A DNA stretch of 29,203 nucleotides from positions 1-29,203 of the forward strand of contig JABXJU010000028.1 in assembly GCA_013375405.1 (NCBI GenBank). Direction: 5' to 3'. Below, in pieces: positions 7,753-16,332 of the stretch (its first letter is position 1; every line of letters starts with the position of its first letter). Origin of the DNA: Candidatus Helarchaeota archaeon (lineage in GTDB: Archaea > Asgardarchaeota > Lokiarchaeia > Helarchaeales > HEL-GB-A). Position numbers and translations under genes: made by a program. The notes below the pieces were generated by a model, which had not been told where the DNA came from, ran no database searches, and was given only the letters and a program-made list of their open reading frames with translations.

Positions 7753-8949
7753 ATGCAAGAGGAATTTTTTAACCTCCTATTAATAAGATATGGGGAAATT
7801 GGATTAAAGAGCAAAAAAGTGCGACGGAAACTAGAGAATCTTCTCACTAATCGAATTCAGCAAATGCTGCAAAGAAAACAGATTTCTTATGAAAAATTGA
7901 AATTATTTCCAACAAGGGGTCGTTTATTTCTATATACATCTGATATAGCAAAAGCTAGTGAAGAATTAAAGAATTGTTTTGGGATCGTTTCCATTAGTCC
8001 TGCATTCCAAGTTTCGAGCGATCGAAAAGAGATTCGGGATGCTGCCCTAAAGTTAGCAGACCCAAATTTAAAAATGAACGACACTTTTGCCATTAAAACG
8101 AGGCGTGTAGGTAATCATTCTTTTACTTCACAAGACATTTCAACTGAAGTCGGGGCATTTATCTTAGAAAATTTAGCAGAACGAAAAATTTCAGTAAATT
8201 TAACAAATCCAATGCACACAATCAATATTGAAATACGGGATCAAAATTGTTTTTTATTTAATCAAACCTTACAAGGTTTTGCTGGATTACCCTATGGGTC
8301 ACAGGGAAAATTAATTAGTTTAATTTCTGGAGGAATCGACAGTCCTGTTGCTTCTTGGTTAATCATGAAACGGGGATGCGATATTTTTCCTCTCTATTGT
8401 GATAATACTCCTTTTACAACGTCTGCTGCTTATGAACGCGTAACTAAAGTACTGCGTGAATTATTTAAATACAGCCCTTATAAACAAATAACGTTTTTTA
8501 GTGCTCCCCATGGGCATACATTAGAACGAATTAAGGAAGTCGTTCCTCCAAAATTGACTTGTATCTTTTGTAAACGGACGATGTATAAAGTAGCTGAACG
8601 ATTAGCACACCGTTTAAATGCTAAAGGGATCGTCACAGGGGAAAACCTTGGGCAGGTGGCATCTCAAACTTTAGATAATCTTTATGTATTAAACCAATCA
8701 GTCAAAATTCCAATTTTTCGTCCTTTGATAGGATTTGAAAAGAACGAAACTATGAATTTGAGTCGAAAATTAGGGCTTTACTCCAGTTCGATTATGCAAG
8801 TCCCGAGTTGTAGCGCTGTACCTCAATATCCTGAAACTCATGGAACTTTAGAAAAGATTTTAGATATTGAAAAAGAGAATGAAATTGATAAATTAGTTGA
8901 CGAAGAATTTCAAGGGATAAAAGAAATTAAATTAACGCTTATTCCATGA
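7753..8949 (+). CDS. thiI: tRNA 4-thiouridine synthetase ThiI
   Basis: It adenylates U8 of tRNA and transfers sulfur to give 4-thiouridine. The N-terminal ferredoxin-like/THUMP part begins 'LLLIRYGEIGLKSK' and runs to about residue 170; the PP-loop SGGIDS is at 192-197. There is no C-terminal rhodanese domain, as usual in archaea. Instead it has Cys270-x-x-Cys273 and Cys353, the pattern described for methanogen ThiI enzymes that bind an iron-sulfur cluster for sulfur transfer. The frame is open from an ATG at 7711, but the ATG at 7753 is preceded by AAAAGGAG (7735-7742) and gives the normal ThiI N-terminus, so I place the start there (398 residues). It diverges from the E1-like gene with 141 bases between, and ends 17 bases before the tail of tRNA-Cys. 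Confidence 0.93.
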   Translation: MQEEFFNLLLIRYGEIGLKSKKVRRKLENLLTNRIQQMLQRKQISYEKLKLFPTRGRLFLYTSDIAKASEELKNCFGIVSISPAFQVSSDRKEIRDAALKLADPNLKMNDTFAIKTRRVGNHSFTSQDISTEVGAFILENLAERKISVNLTNPMHTINIEIRDQNCFLFNQTLQGFAGLPYGSQGKLISLISGGIDSPVASWLIMKRGCDIFPLYCDNTPFTTSAAYERVTKVLRELFKYSPYKQITFFSAPHGHTLERIKEVVPPKLTCIFCKRTMYKVAERLAHRLNAKGIVTGENLGQVASQTLDNLYVLNQSVKIPIFRPLIGFEKNETMNLSRKLGLYSSSIMQVPSCSAVPQYPETHGTLEKILDIEKENEIDKLVDEEFQGIKEIKLTLIP

Positions 8950-8966
8950 AAGTGAGAAAAATCAAG

Positions 8967-9058
8967 AGCCGAGAGAGGGAGTTGAACCCTCGTATAGTGG
9001 ATCGCTACTTTTTTATAGTTATCTGCAGTCCACCGCCTCGCCTCTAGGCTATCTCGGC
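8967..9058 (-). tRNA. tRNA-Cys (GCA) with a 20-base intron
   Basis: Reading the minus strand from 9058, a 7-bp acceptor stem GCCGAGA pairs with TCTCGGC (8974-8968). The D stem is GCCT/AGGC, the anticodon stem GTGGA (9033-9029) pairs with TCCAC (9001-8997), and the T arm is GAGGG-TTCAACT-CCCTC. The anticodon GCA is at 9026-9024 and the discriminator base is U (8967), the identity base of tRNA-Cys. Between positions 37 and 38 lies a 20-base insert (9022-9003). The mature length without it is 72. CCA is not encoded; the bases after 8967 are TGA. Confidence 0.95.
9003..9022 (-). other. tRNA intron with bulge-helix-bulge-type splice sites
   Basis: On the minus strand the bases CTGC in the anticodon loop pair with GTAG near the intron end, giving a 4-bp central helix. 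It is flanked by the 3-base bulges AGA and CGA, each cut after its second base, as the archaeal splicing endonuclease requires. The outer helix is the 5-bp anticodon stem. The inner helix is weak (mostly A and T), so this is the relaxed hBH form. Position 37/38 is the canonical intron site. Confidence 0.85.
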
Positions 9059-9118
9059 GAATATTTCTGAATTGTTACTTTACAGAATATTTAGTAAATT
9101 TTAAAAGTTTCGCTTTAA

Positions 9119-9973
9119 TCATTGCAAATCCAAAGTAACATCCAAGGCTTTTATAGAATGAGTTAAATAACCTAATGAAATTACATCCAAATCCAATTTT
9201 GCATATTCTAAAATATTATCTGGCGTGATATTACCTGATACTTCAAGAATTAAATAATCTCGCAGATTATTTTGCTTTAATGAATCAATTGTTTTTTGAA
9301 TATCAGAAATTGTAAAATTATCCAGCATTAAAATATCTACTTTCTCTTTTGCCGCCTCAAGAGCTTGTTCTAATGTTGTTACTTCAATTTCAATTTTCTT
9401 GCTAAAACTCAATTTTTCCCGTACTTGTTTGATAATCTTCGGTATATCTGGAATAATCTTAAGATGGTTATCCTTAATCAAGATCATATCATCTAACCTA
9501 TAACGGTGTGGATCTCCCGTTCCCAATTGAACTGCCCTTTTCTCAAAATAACGAAATCCCGGAGTAGTTTTTCTAGTACAGGCGATTTTCACAGTAGGAT
9601 TAATTGGGCGAACTTTTTCTATTAATTTATAGGTAGCAGTCGCAATGCCGCTCATTCTCATAAGTAAATTTAACGCCGTTCGTTCTCCTTTCAAAATGCC
9701 CTTTATCGGTCCTTCTAATTCCAGTAATATGTCATTGGCTTTGATTTTTGCGCCATCTTCTTTTTTCAACTGACTCTTCACATGAAAAAAATCAAAGAGA
9801 ATAGATACTTCTCTGAGGCCTGCTACAATGCCTACCTCTCTTGTTAAAATTTGGGCTTTTCCCTTAGGTCCAGCTCCTTCTATAATGGTATTGGTAGTAA
9901 TATCTCCAAATCCGATATCCTCCTCCAAAAACTTCTTAACTTTTTTCTTTACGATAAAATCAGGCAATTCCAT
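9119..9973 (-). CDS. nadC: Nicotinate-nucleotide pyrophosphorylase NadC
   Basis: It makes nicotinate mononucleotide from quinolinate and PRPP in de novo NAD synthesis. Family motifs are all visible: 'EEDIGFGDITT' near residue 16, 'GERTALNLL' near 97-105, 'CTRKTTPGFR' near 133, the 'GTGDPHRYRLDDMILIKDNH' block near 153-172 and the barrel end 'SLGYLTHS'. Its 284 residues match the family. The ATG shares one base with the stop of the AMMECR1 gene (TAATG at 9971-9975), so the two are translated from one message. nadA and nadB are not in this window. Confidence 0.95.
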   Translation of the reverse strand: MELPDFIVKKKVKKFLEEDIGFGDITTNTIIEGAGPKGKAQILTREVGIVAGLREVSILFDFFHVKSQLKKEDGAKIKANDILLELEGPIKGILKGERTALNLLMRMSGIATATYKLIEKVRPINPTVKIACTRKTTPGFRYFEKRAVQLGTGDPHRYRLDDMILIKDNHLKIIPDIPKIIKQVREKLSFSKKIEIEVTTLEQALEAAKEKVDILMLDNFTISDIQKTIDSLKQNNLRDYLILEVSGNITPDNILEYAKLDLDVISLGYLTHSIKALDVTLDLQ

Positions 9974-10632
9974 TAATCTTCACCTATTTCTTTACGGCGT
10001 ATATCACCTAATGGCTCAATTTCTTCAAATATAATTGCTTGGAACGTATAAATTTTTGTATCAAGTTTCTTCCAACAATCTGGAGGCATAAATGCCTTAT
10101 TACATGTATGTTCAAGAAAGGTTTCAATATCCCACTTCCAATCTACGGGGACCTGTGGAAGTAGGAGTCCCGAAAACCCCCCTCGCTGAATAATTAACCC
10201 ATCTCGGCCAATTTTAATCTTTTCTAGGTATTCATTGGAATTTTTAACTTCTAAGAGTTCAGGTGGGGTAAGAATACTAACCTCAAATACGATATTTTTT
10301 AATTCTTCTGGCTTTACAGGTCCAGGACCATAAGGTGGATGAAAACGTGAATCTCGCGTAGCCGAAGCAATTGCCGATTCAACAATTGCTTCAATTAGAG
10401 GATAAACAGGCTGAGTGAATCCAATACAACCACGAAGATCTTTTTCAACTTTTTCCAATTTCTTACTCATAGTTTTTAATGTTACAAATACTCCACCTTT
10501 TTCTTTAAACTTCTCAGGGAATGTAGAAGGTGGTTCAATTTTCTTTTGGGTTTCAACAAAAGTCCTAACTGCTTCTCGAGCTAAATTCACTGCAAATTTT
10601 CCATCCTCTAACGAAAAAATTTTCCTCACCAA
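9973..10632 (-). CDS. AMMECR1-domain protein
   Basis: A 219-residue protein with the AMMECR1 hallmark LRGCIG near residues 67-72, followed by the conserved 'ASATRDSRF' region and the C-terminal 'FLEHTCNKAFMPPDCW' block. The family is found in archaea and eukaryotes. Its biochemical role is unknown; in other archaea it is sometimes fused to or next to radical SAM and MEMO proteins, none of which are here. The frame begins with consecutive TTG (10632) and GTG codons and has no ATG, so the exact start is uncertain by a codon. It overlaps nadC by one base and follows the Mut7-C gene by 28 bases, inside the minus-strand cluster. Confidence 0.92.
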   Translation of the reverse strand: MVRKIFSLEDGKFAVNLAREAVRTFVETQKKIEPPSTFPEKFKEKGGVFVTLKTMSKKLEKVEKDLRGCIGFTQPVYPLIEAIVESAIASATRDSRFHPPYGPGPVKPEELKNIVFEVSILTPPELLEVKNSNEYLEKIKIGRDGLIIQRGGFSGLLLPQVPVDWKWDIETFLEHTCNKAFMPPDCWKKLDTKIYTFQAIIFEEIEPLGDIRRKEIGED

Positions 10633-10660
10633 CTGATTTCATTTACAATAATTCACTTTA

Positions 10661-11152
10661 TTACTCTTTTAAGATATTAAGTTTCTCCACAATCTGTTCA
10701 TAGGTTTTCGTGATATTAACCCAATGAGGTCCTTGATAGTAAATCTTCCCACATTTTTTATTGGTACAAATCCAGAATTCATTAAACATAGAAAATGTCC
10801 CTTTAGGCACTTTTCCCTCCACATCCCTTTTTGGAATTGGACTAATTTGGGCATTACACGTTGCACAACGAGAATGGGATGGATTTAAGTCCAACTTTAA
10901 GGTTATTTTTTTCACAAGCGTCGCAATTCGATTAATATAATGTTTTTCCTTCAATAAAAAAGAGGGTATATTCAATTTTACGGCTCGTTGATGTAATTCT
11001 ACATCACGAGTTAATAAAATTCTATTTTCTTCTTTTGCAATTTCTATTAATTCGGGATCAGAAAAGGAATTATTATAAAGTGTATCATAACCAAGCAATC
11101 GTAAAAATCGTGCGGTTCGCCCCAACATTGCATCACATACAAAGGATTCCAA
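10661..11152 (-). CDS. Mut7-C RNase-domain (PIN-like) protein with zinc ribbon
   Basis: A 163-residue protein of the Mut7-C/DUF82 family, predicted PIN-fold RNases. The N-terminus carries the 'FVCDAMLGRTARFLRLLGYDT' region with the first acidic residue (Asp7), then 'ILLTRD' with another. A C-terminal zinc ribbon follows (CATC near 100, then CTNKKC near 133-138). Target RNA is unknown. The start is TTG at 11152 with a GGGGGA Shine-Dalgarno immediately upstream and 13 bases after the pyrC stop, so it is translationally close to pyrC. Confidence 0.85.
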   Translation of the reverse strand: MESFVCDAMLGRTARFLRLLGYDTLYNNSFSDPELIEIAKEENRILLTRDVELHQRAVKLNIPSFLLKEKHYINRIATLVKKITLKLDLNPSHSRCATCNAQISPIPKRDVEGKVPKGTFSMFNEFWICTNKKCGKIYYQGPHWVNITKTYEQIVEKLNILKE

Positions 11153-11165
11153 GATAATCCCCCTT

Positions 11166-12527
11166 TCATTGCTCTAAGTTTCGAAGAATTTTCCCAGATC
11201 CTTTTGAAACCAGTATTTCTCCTTCTCGCATGATTACCTTACCATTTATAATTGTTATTGTTGGAATCCCCTTGACTTCCCGTCCATCGAAAGGTGAAAA
11301 CTTTGCCCTCGAATAAAACTTCGCTGCATTTATTTTTTGTTCTCTATTTTGAGCAATAATTGTTAAATCTGCATCATATCCAACATCAATTTTTCCTTTA
11401 TATGGTAAATGCAAAAATTTTGCAGGATTTTCTGACATTACTTGAACCAATCGGGGTAGCGTAATTTCTCCTTTATGCATTGCAGTGAGTAATAAGGGTA
11501 GTAGCGTTTCAAATCCTGGAATTCCATTTGCCGCAAGTGAAAAATCACATTCTTTTTCGGAGAGCAAATGCGGTGCATGATCAGTTGCAATGATATCGAT
11601 CGTCCCAGCATTAAGTCCTCTCCATAAGGCAGTCATATGATTAGGGGGGCGTAATGGTGGAACCATTTTTGCGAAGGCGCCATATTTTTTCAAATCATGT
11701 GTAGTCAAAAATAAGTGGTGTGGTGTAACTTCAGCAGAAACTAAATCTCCTAGATTCTTTCTTTTTTGAATAATTTCCACCCCAGAAGTAGTAGTAACAT
11801 GACAAATATGAATCTGAGCACCTACACGTGTGTTCAATTCAAAAATGTATTCAATGGCTCGCTTTTCTACCTCTTCGGAATGGCTTTTAAGATAAAGATC
11901 CTGTGCCGATATTTTGCCCGATTTTTCTAGTTCTAATACTTTCTCTATATCTTTTTTCCTTTCAGCATGAATCAAAATTGGAAACTTGTTTTCCTTAACC
12001 TTTTGAAATAGGTTTCGAAGTAACTCGGGATCATCTACATCAAATTGACTTAATGACTTTGCTAAATATAATTTAAATCCAAAAATTCCGTGTTTCTTAA
12101 AGGATTCTATTTCCTCCAATTTATTTGGAATTCCTGCATAAAAACCAACATTTGTAACAACTTTTTTTTGCGCGAACTTCATTTTTTGTTCCAAAAACGC
12201 AGATGAAATTGTAGGAGGATTGGTATTTGGCATATCAATGACTGTTGTAATACCTCCATTTGCTGCAGCACAGGTTCCTGTATGAAAATCTTCTTTTTCA
12301 CTATATTTTAAGTCTCTTAAGTGTGCATGAATATCTATTACTCCAGGAATGACTAATTGGCCCTCTACATCGATTATACTTTCTCCGGGCGGTAGTTTGG
12401 ACTCCTTACCGACCCTAATAATTTTGCCATTATCTACGGCGATTCCTCCCTCGAAAATCTGTTGTTTATAGAAAATTTTTGCGTTTTTAATAACGAGATC
12501 AACAGATTTATGATCTTTTCCTGTCAT
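11166..12527 (-). CDS. pyrC: Dihydroorotase PyrC (class I amidohydrolase)
   Basis: It cyclises carbamoyl aspartate to dihydroorotate in pyrimidine synthesis. The metal-binding motif is His67-Ala-His69-Leu-Arg71-Asp, with 'DMPNTNPP' after it. 'FGFKLYL' holds the Lys expected to be carbamylated, further ligands sit in 'ILIHAE' and 'HICHVTT', and the C-terminal 'ATDHAPH' supplies the catalytic Asp. At 453 residues it is a normal length for the dihydroorotase/allantoinase group. Allantoinase is the main alternative, but absence of purine-degradation genes favours PyrC. Its ATG directly abuts the TGA of the four-CBS gene (TGAATG), so translation is coupled. Confidence 0.9.
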   Translation of the reverse strand: MTGKDHKSVDLVIKNAKIFYKQQIFEGGIAVDNGKIIRVGKESKLPPGESIIDVEGQLVIPGVIDIHAHLRDLKYSEKEDFHTGTCAAANGGITTVIDMPNTNPPTISSAFLEQKMKFAQKKVVTNVGFYAGIPNKLEEIESFKKHGIFGFKLYLAKSLSQFDVDDPELLRNLFQKVKENKFPILIHAERKKDIEKVLELEKSGKISAQDLYLKSHSEEVEKRAIEYIFELNTRVGAQIHICHVTTTSGVEIIQKRKNLGDLVSAEVTPHHLFLTTHDLKKYGAFAKMVPPLRPPNHMTALWRGLNAGTIDIIATDHAPHLLSEKECDFSLAANGIPGFETLLPLLLTAMHKGEITLPRLVQVMSENPAKFLHLPYKGKIDVGYDADLTIIAQNREQKINAAKFYSRAKFSPFDGREVKGIPTITIINGKVIMREGEILVSKGSGKILRNLEQ

Positions 12528-13340
12528 TCACTTAAAACCTTTAGCGATAAACCTAGTTAAATCACCTTTAGTAATTATTCCAATTAAAGTATTGTCTTCA
12601 TTCAGAATAGGTAGTGCCCTAACACCTTGTTTCATCATCATATTAGCAGCATCAGCTATTGTTGATTCAGGAGTTAGATATTCACTCAGCGGTTTCATCG
12701 CATCCTGGACTAAAATATAGCGAATACGTTCTTCTTGATGCCGTGCAGGAACGGATTCCCTAAAATGTGCAAATTTTCTGGCTAAGCTGCCTTCAGAAAC
12801 GACGCCTACAGCTTCTCCTCCCTCTGTAATTAATAAGCTCCCAAACTTATTATCAAACATAAGTTTTCTAGCATGAATTAACCTTTCATCCGGGGAGATC
12901 TCTATTTTCACTTTAGACATTAATTCCTTTATTTTAACTGTTGTAAATTTAGTGCAAAGTGAAATTAATTCATTTTGGGAAATAAATCCAATTAGCTCAT
13001 TTTCATCAACAACCGGTAATCCGCTTACTTTATAACGATCCATCAATTCTGCTGCTTCCTCAACAGATGTATCAGAACTGATTACTCTTGGATTATAAGT
13101 CATTACACCTGAAACATGAATCCTTGAGGGCGTTAATTGTTTTGCTCTACTCGAGCCTAACCGATCTGCAATATCCCGTTCCGTAATCATTCCAACTAAT
13201 TTCTCGTTATTCACACATAATAACATAGATAAATCATGCTTATTCATCAAATTCAGAGCATCAGTTACTAATTGATTTTTATCTATAGTTAACTTCCGAA
13301 TCTCATCTTGAAGTATTTCTGAAACTTTCAAACATTTCAC
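12528..13340 (-). CDS. Four-CBS-domain protein (two Bateman modules)
   Basis: The 270 residues are fully occupied by four CBS domains, roughly 10-62, 75-130, 137-190 and 208-268. Each ends in the typical 'VGMITERDIADRL', 'IGFISQNELISLC', 'VGVVSEGSLARKF' or 'IGIITKGDLTRFI' pattern. CBS pairs usually bind adenine nucleotides, SAM or NAD-type ligands and act as sensors. There is no attached enzyme or DNA-binding domain. The start is GTG 13340 with no convincing Shine-Dalgarno, and the gene begins 12 bases after the other CBS gene and ends exactly at the pyrC start. Position between a second CBS protein and pyrC suggests nucleotide-linked regulation, which is inference. Confidence 0.92.
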   Translation of the reverse strand: MKCLKVSEILQDEIRKLTIDKNQLVTDALNLMNKHDLSMLLCVNNEKLVGMITERDIADRLGSSRAKQLTPSRIHVSGVMTYNPRVISSDTSVEEAAELMDRYKVSGLPVVDENELIGFISQNELISLCTKFTTVKIKELMSKVKIEISPDERLIHARKLMFDNKFGSLLITEGGEAVGVVSEGSLARKFAHFRESVPARHQEERIRYILVQDAMKPLSEYLTPESTIADAANMMMKQGVRALPILNEDNTLIGIITKGDLTRFIAKGFK

Positions 13341-13352
13341 ACTCTTTGTATT

Positions 13353-13919
13353 TTATAAAAAAGCAGAACCTTCAGTAGTTTTACACTCTTGACAAACGTA
13401 TATTTCATCCATTTCTTCAAGCATATCACTCCAACTTCTGCACTGCTGGCAATACCCTGCTAAATACTCCGTTTTAAACTGCTCTTTTCCTAATTGTACC
13501 TTCTCTTGTAATATTTCTATCATAGAGGGCGCTATTCTGAGGATATCACTTTCTGATATTATCCCTACCATCTTTTGCTTTTCCATAACAATTAACCGCT
13601 TGATATTTTGAGTTGCCATTTGGCGCATTGCCTCTGTAATTAGAACTTTAGGTGAAATGGATGATACAGGCGTTGAAATTATTTCTTTACATACAACCTC
13701 ACTTGGCACTTTATTTTCTGCTACGATTCTATTGTTCATATCACGTTCAGTGATTATCCCAATAGGTTTCTGTTTATCCTCTGGATCAACAATCACTATA
13801 GAACCAATTGCTTTATCTCGCATTATTTTCGCAGCTTCTTGTACTCTTGCCGCTGAAGTAAGCACCTGAACCTTATGATTCATGACGTCGCGAACCAGCA
13901 ACTTTTGTCTCTCTTCCAT
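13353..13919 (-). CDS. CBS-domain pair with C-terminal zinc ribbon
   Basis: A 188-residue protein with two CBS domains (about 8-62 and 72-130) and a C-terminal zinc ribbon in which CQQC near residue 160 pairs with CQEC near 180. CBS plus zinc ribbon is a known archaeal arrangement in which the ribbon may contact nucleic acid or a partner. The ATG at 13919 has GGTG seven bases upstream. It is the first gene of the minus-strand cluster that continues with the four-CBS protein and pyrC, 158 bases after the NFACT gene. Confidence 0.92.
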   Translation of the reverse strand: MEERQKLLVRDVMNHKVQVLTSAARVQEAAKIMRDKAIGSIVIVDPEDKQKPIGIITERDMNNRIVAENKVPSEVVCKEIISTPVSSISPKVLITEAMRQMATQNIKRLIVMEKQKMVGIISESDILRIAPSMIEILQEKVQLGKEQFKTEYLAGYCQQCRSWSDMLEEMDEIYVCQECKTTEGSAFL

Positions 13920-14077
13920 TAATTACACCTGTAAAAACGCTTTTCTCCAACTTAGTACATGAATATTTTTTTTTAATCGTTTCGGTTTTTTTCTTTTATA
14001 GATAATTATGGTAATTTTCCCTGAACAAATGATAGGTTATATACACTTTTTTTTGAAAATTAAAAAAAATAATTCCT

Positions 14078-16090
14078 TTACTCTACAAGTTCTCCTTTAC
14101 CACCCGGAAAACTACGCTGAATTTCGTCAAGAGGGAGATTTTGAACCAGCCGTTTTTGGTGTTCATTAGAACTTTCCTTTAAAAATCGATTTTTAATGAG
14201 TTTGGCAAGATGTGCACTTGATTTATCTCCAAATTTTACTTGAACAAATAGATCATTATGTTTCTTTATTGCTGTAGGTGGACCTGCCATAATAATAGCG
14301 AATTTCTCATCAAATTTCACGCCAAGTATCAGTTCGAGAGGAGTATTTTTAAATTCATTTCTTTTCCCTCGAACAATAAAAGAACCTTTTCGCAGATATT
14401 CTCCTGATGGAGGTGTTAATGATACTTGGCTTGCATTTACACAATAAACATCTGCTTGTCCATAGTTACTTTTCCATGCTTTTGAAAAAGTTACCGCAAA
14501 TTTAGCCGCTTCTTTCAAAGTCTGTTCAGGAACTTGCTTCCCTTCTGTCTTAATTACAACAACTGGTGCCCCCTGAAATGTAGCATGGAAAAAAATATCG
14601 TTGTTATCCATATACTTTCGTACAATCAATTCGTTAGTTTTTAAATCTCGCCCTCCTATTACAAGGAAATTATCGGATGAAATAAACCAGTGAAATTTTT
14701 CATACCAGGGCTTTTTTCTTTTTTCAATAAGTTTTCTATCTTCTTTGGCAATAAGTTTTGCTTCAAGTTCCACTTTATCCTTTTGCTGAAATAATTGTTG
14801 ATATGCCTTTTTAGCACCTTTCAACTTTGCTGCTGCTTTTTTAGCTTTAGTATAAAAATTATTTGCATTCTCTGCAACAGATTTCCTAAAATCAATTGAA
14901 AATTCTTCACCATCAATTGTTAAAAGCAGAGTTGCATTATTATAATTAATTTTTTTAACGAATTGGGCAGGTTTAATGTTCTTTTTCTTAGCCTCTTGGA
15001 AAATATTTGTTATTTCTTCCCAAGAACGGCCATTATTATGAGCATTTTTGATTGATGTCAATAATTCCTCGATTTCTTGAAAATTTTGATATAAAATATC
15101 TCCTAATTGTTTATAACGAATTGAATTCCGTTCAAGTTGCTGAATTGCTTTTTGTTGATTTTTGAGAATTTTTTCAGTTTTGCTTAATTCCGTTTTTTTA
15201 TCTTTTAATTCGACAGCTACGGTCTTAATTTCTTCTTTTGAACTGAAAAACTCATCAGCGGCTGCATTAAAATATTTATAAATTTGTTTGTTAGCAAGAG
15301 AAAATTGGGCAAGATCAATAGGTGTTAAATATGTATTGGAATTAACTTGATTAATTACTGGATTAATAGTATTTTCTTGGAGTAATGAAATAAGTCCCTT
15401 TAAATTTTCAAAAAGACTTGAGTAATTTTCATCAATCAAATTCGAAACCTGCATCTCCTTATCAATATGAGCCCTAAAACATATTTCCTCCGCATAAATT
15501 GGACTTATATTTAGATTCCTAATGATGGTTCGTATTAAATTCTGATCACTATTTTGAATAATAGTTTTAAAATCATCTAGCTCTACTTGTTTAATGTCCA
15601 TTCCTCTTGAAGGCGCAAAATTAAATTTACGGTTAGGGATGATGCGTCTATCACGCATCACTCGATAATTTAATGCAACAATTACTTTATCCTCAGAATC
15701 AAGAAGGACAAGATTTCCTCTTTCAAAAAATTCCACAATTAATTTATTATGCCTTATTTGTTCCTCTCCTTCAGCAGTTACCCGTCCAACTTCAAGAACT
15801 ACAACGCGGTCAAATTTATATTGCTTGATTTCTAAAACCCGCTGATTTCGGAGGTATTTTCGAAGAGTCATACAAAATTTAGATGGGAATTTCGGTTTTG
15901 GGCGTTGATATTTTGTTAAATGAAGGCGTTTACTGGGTTCAATTAATAATTCAACGGTTCCTTCTTTTGTCCGAAATTTAATTGTAAAAAGTGAGTCCAC
16001 TTGGTATACATTACTAACCCATGCATTGATTAGTAATGCCCTTAATTCTGATACGATTGCAGCAATATCGAAGGATGACATATCTACCAA
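14078..16090 (-). CDS. NFACT family protein (Rqc2/RqcH/NEMF homologue)
   Basis: A 670-residue relative of the ribosome quality-control factors that bind stalled 50S/60S subunits and add C-terminal tails to nascent chains. NFACT-N spans about 1-210 and keeps the Asp94-Arg95 pair ('KFDRVV') that corresponds to the Asp-Arg needed for tailing in bacterial RqcH. A coiled-coil segment with many Lys/Glu/Gln lies at about 280-470. The C-terminal NFACT-R domain begins near 'KPWYEKFHWFIS' and includes 'DIFFHATFQGAPVVVI' and 'PPSGEYLRKGSFIVRG'. The likely start is TTG 16090, which has GAGGT six bases upstream; ATG 16081 is the alternative. Poly-T on the minus strand follows the stop (14062-14070). Confidence 0.93.
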   Translation of the reverse strand: MVDMSSFDIAAIVSELRALLINAWVSNVYQVDSLFTIKFRTKEGTVELLIEPSKRLHLTKYQRPKPKFPSKFCMTLRKYLRNQRVLEIKQYKFDRVVVLEVGRVTAEGEEQIRHNKLIVEFFERGNLVLLDSEDKVIVALNYRVMRDRRIIPNRKFNFAPSRGMDIKQVELDDFKTIIQNSDQNLIRTIIRNLNISPIYAEEICFRAHIDKEMQVSNLIDENYSSLFENLKGLISLLQENTINPVINQVNSNTYLTPIDLAQFSLANKQIYKYFNAAADEFFSSKEEIKTVAVELKDKKTELSKTEKILKNQQKAIQQLERNSIRYKQLGDILYQNFQEIEELLTSIKNAHNNGRSWEEITNIFQEAKKKNIKPAQFVKKINYNNATLLLTIDGEEFSIDFRKSVAENANNFYTKAKKAAAKLKGAKKAYQQLFQQKDKVELEAKLIAKEDRKLIEKRKKPWYEKFHWFISSDNFLVIGGRDLKTNELIVRKYMDNNDIFFHATFQGAPVVVIKTEGKQVPEQTLKEAAKFAVTFSKAWKSNYGQADVYCVNASQVSLTPPSGEYLRKGSFIVRGKRNEFKNTPLELILGVKFDEKFAIIMAGPPTAIKKHNDLFVQVKFGDKSSAHLAKLIKNRFLKESSNEHQKRLVQNLPLDEIQRSFPGGKGELVE

Positions 16091-16332
16091 TTTTCGACCT
16101 CACTTTATACATCATAAAAAAAATTAAAAGCGATGAAATCTCTCTCAATCAAAAAAACTTCTTCATTTAAAAACCTAAATAGATCATCTTAAAAAAAAAT
16201 AAAATATTTATTAATGAATCAAATGGTGAAGAAATAAGGTAATATTTTAGAAATCGGGAACTAGATATTTTTTTAGAAATGATAAATATTAGATGAGACG
16301 AAAAGAAAAGATGCTGCAGAGTTTGTATCACT

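Noticed and set aside
9060..9092. Inverted repeat AATATTTCTG / CAGAATATT upstream of tRNA-Cys
   Set aside because: Short, very AT-rich and imperfect; it is as likely chance or part of the tRNA promoter as an operator.
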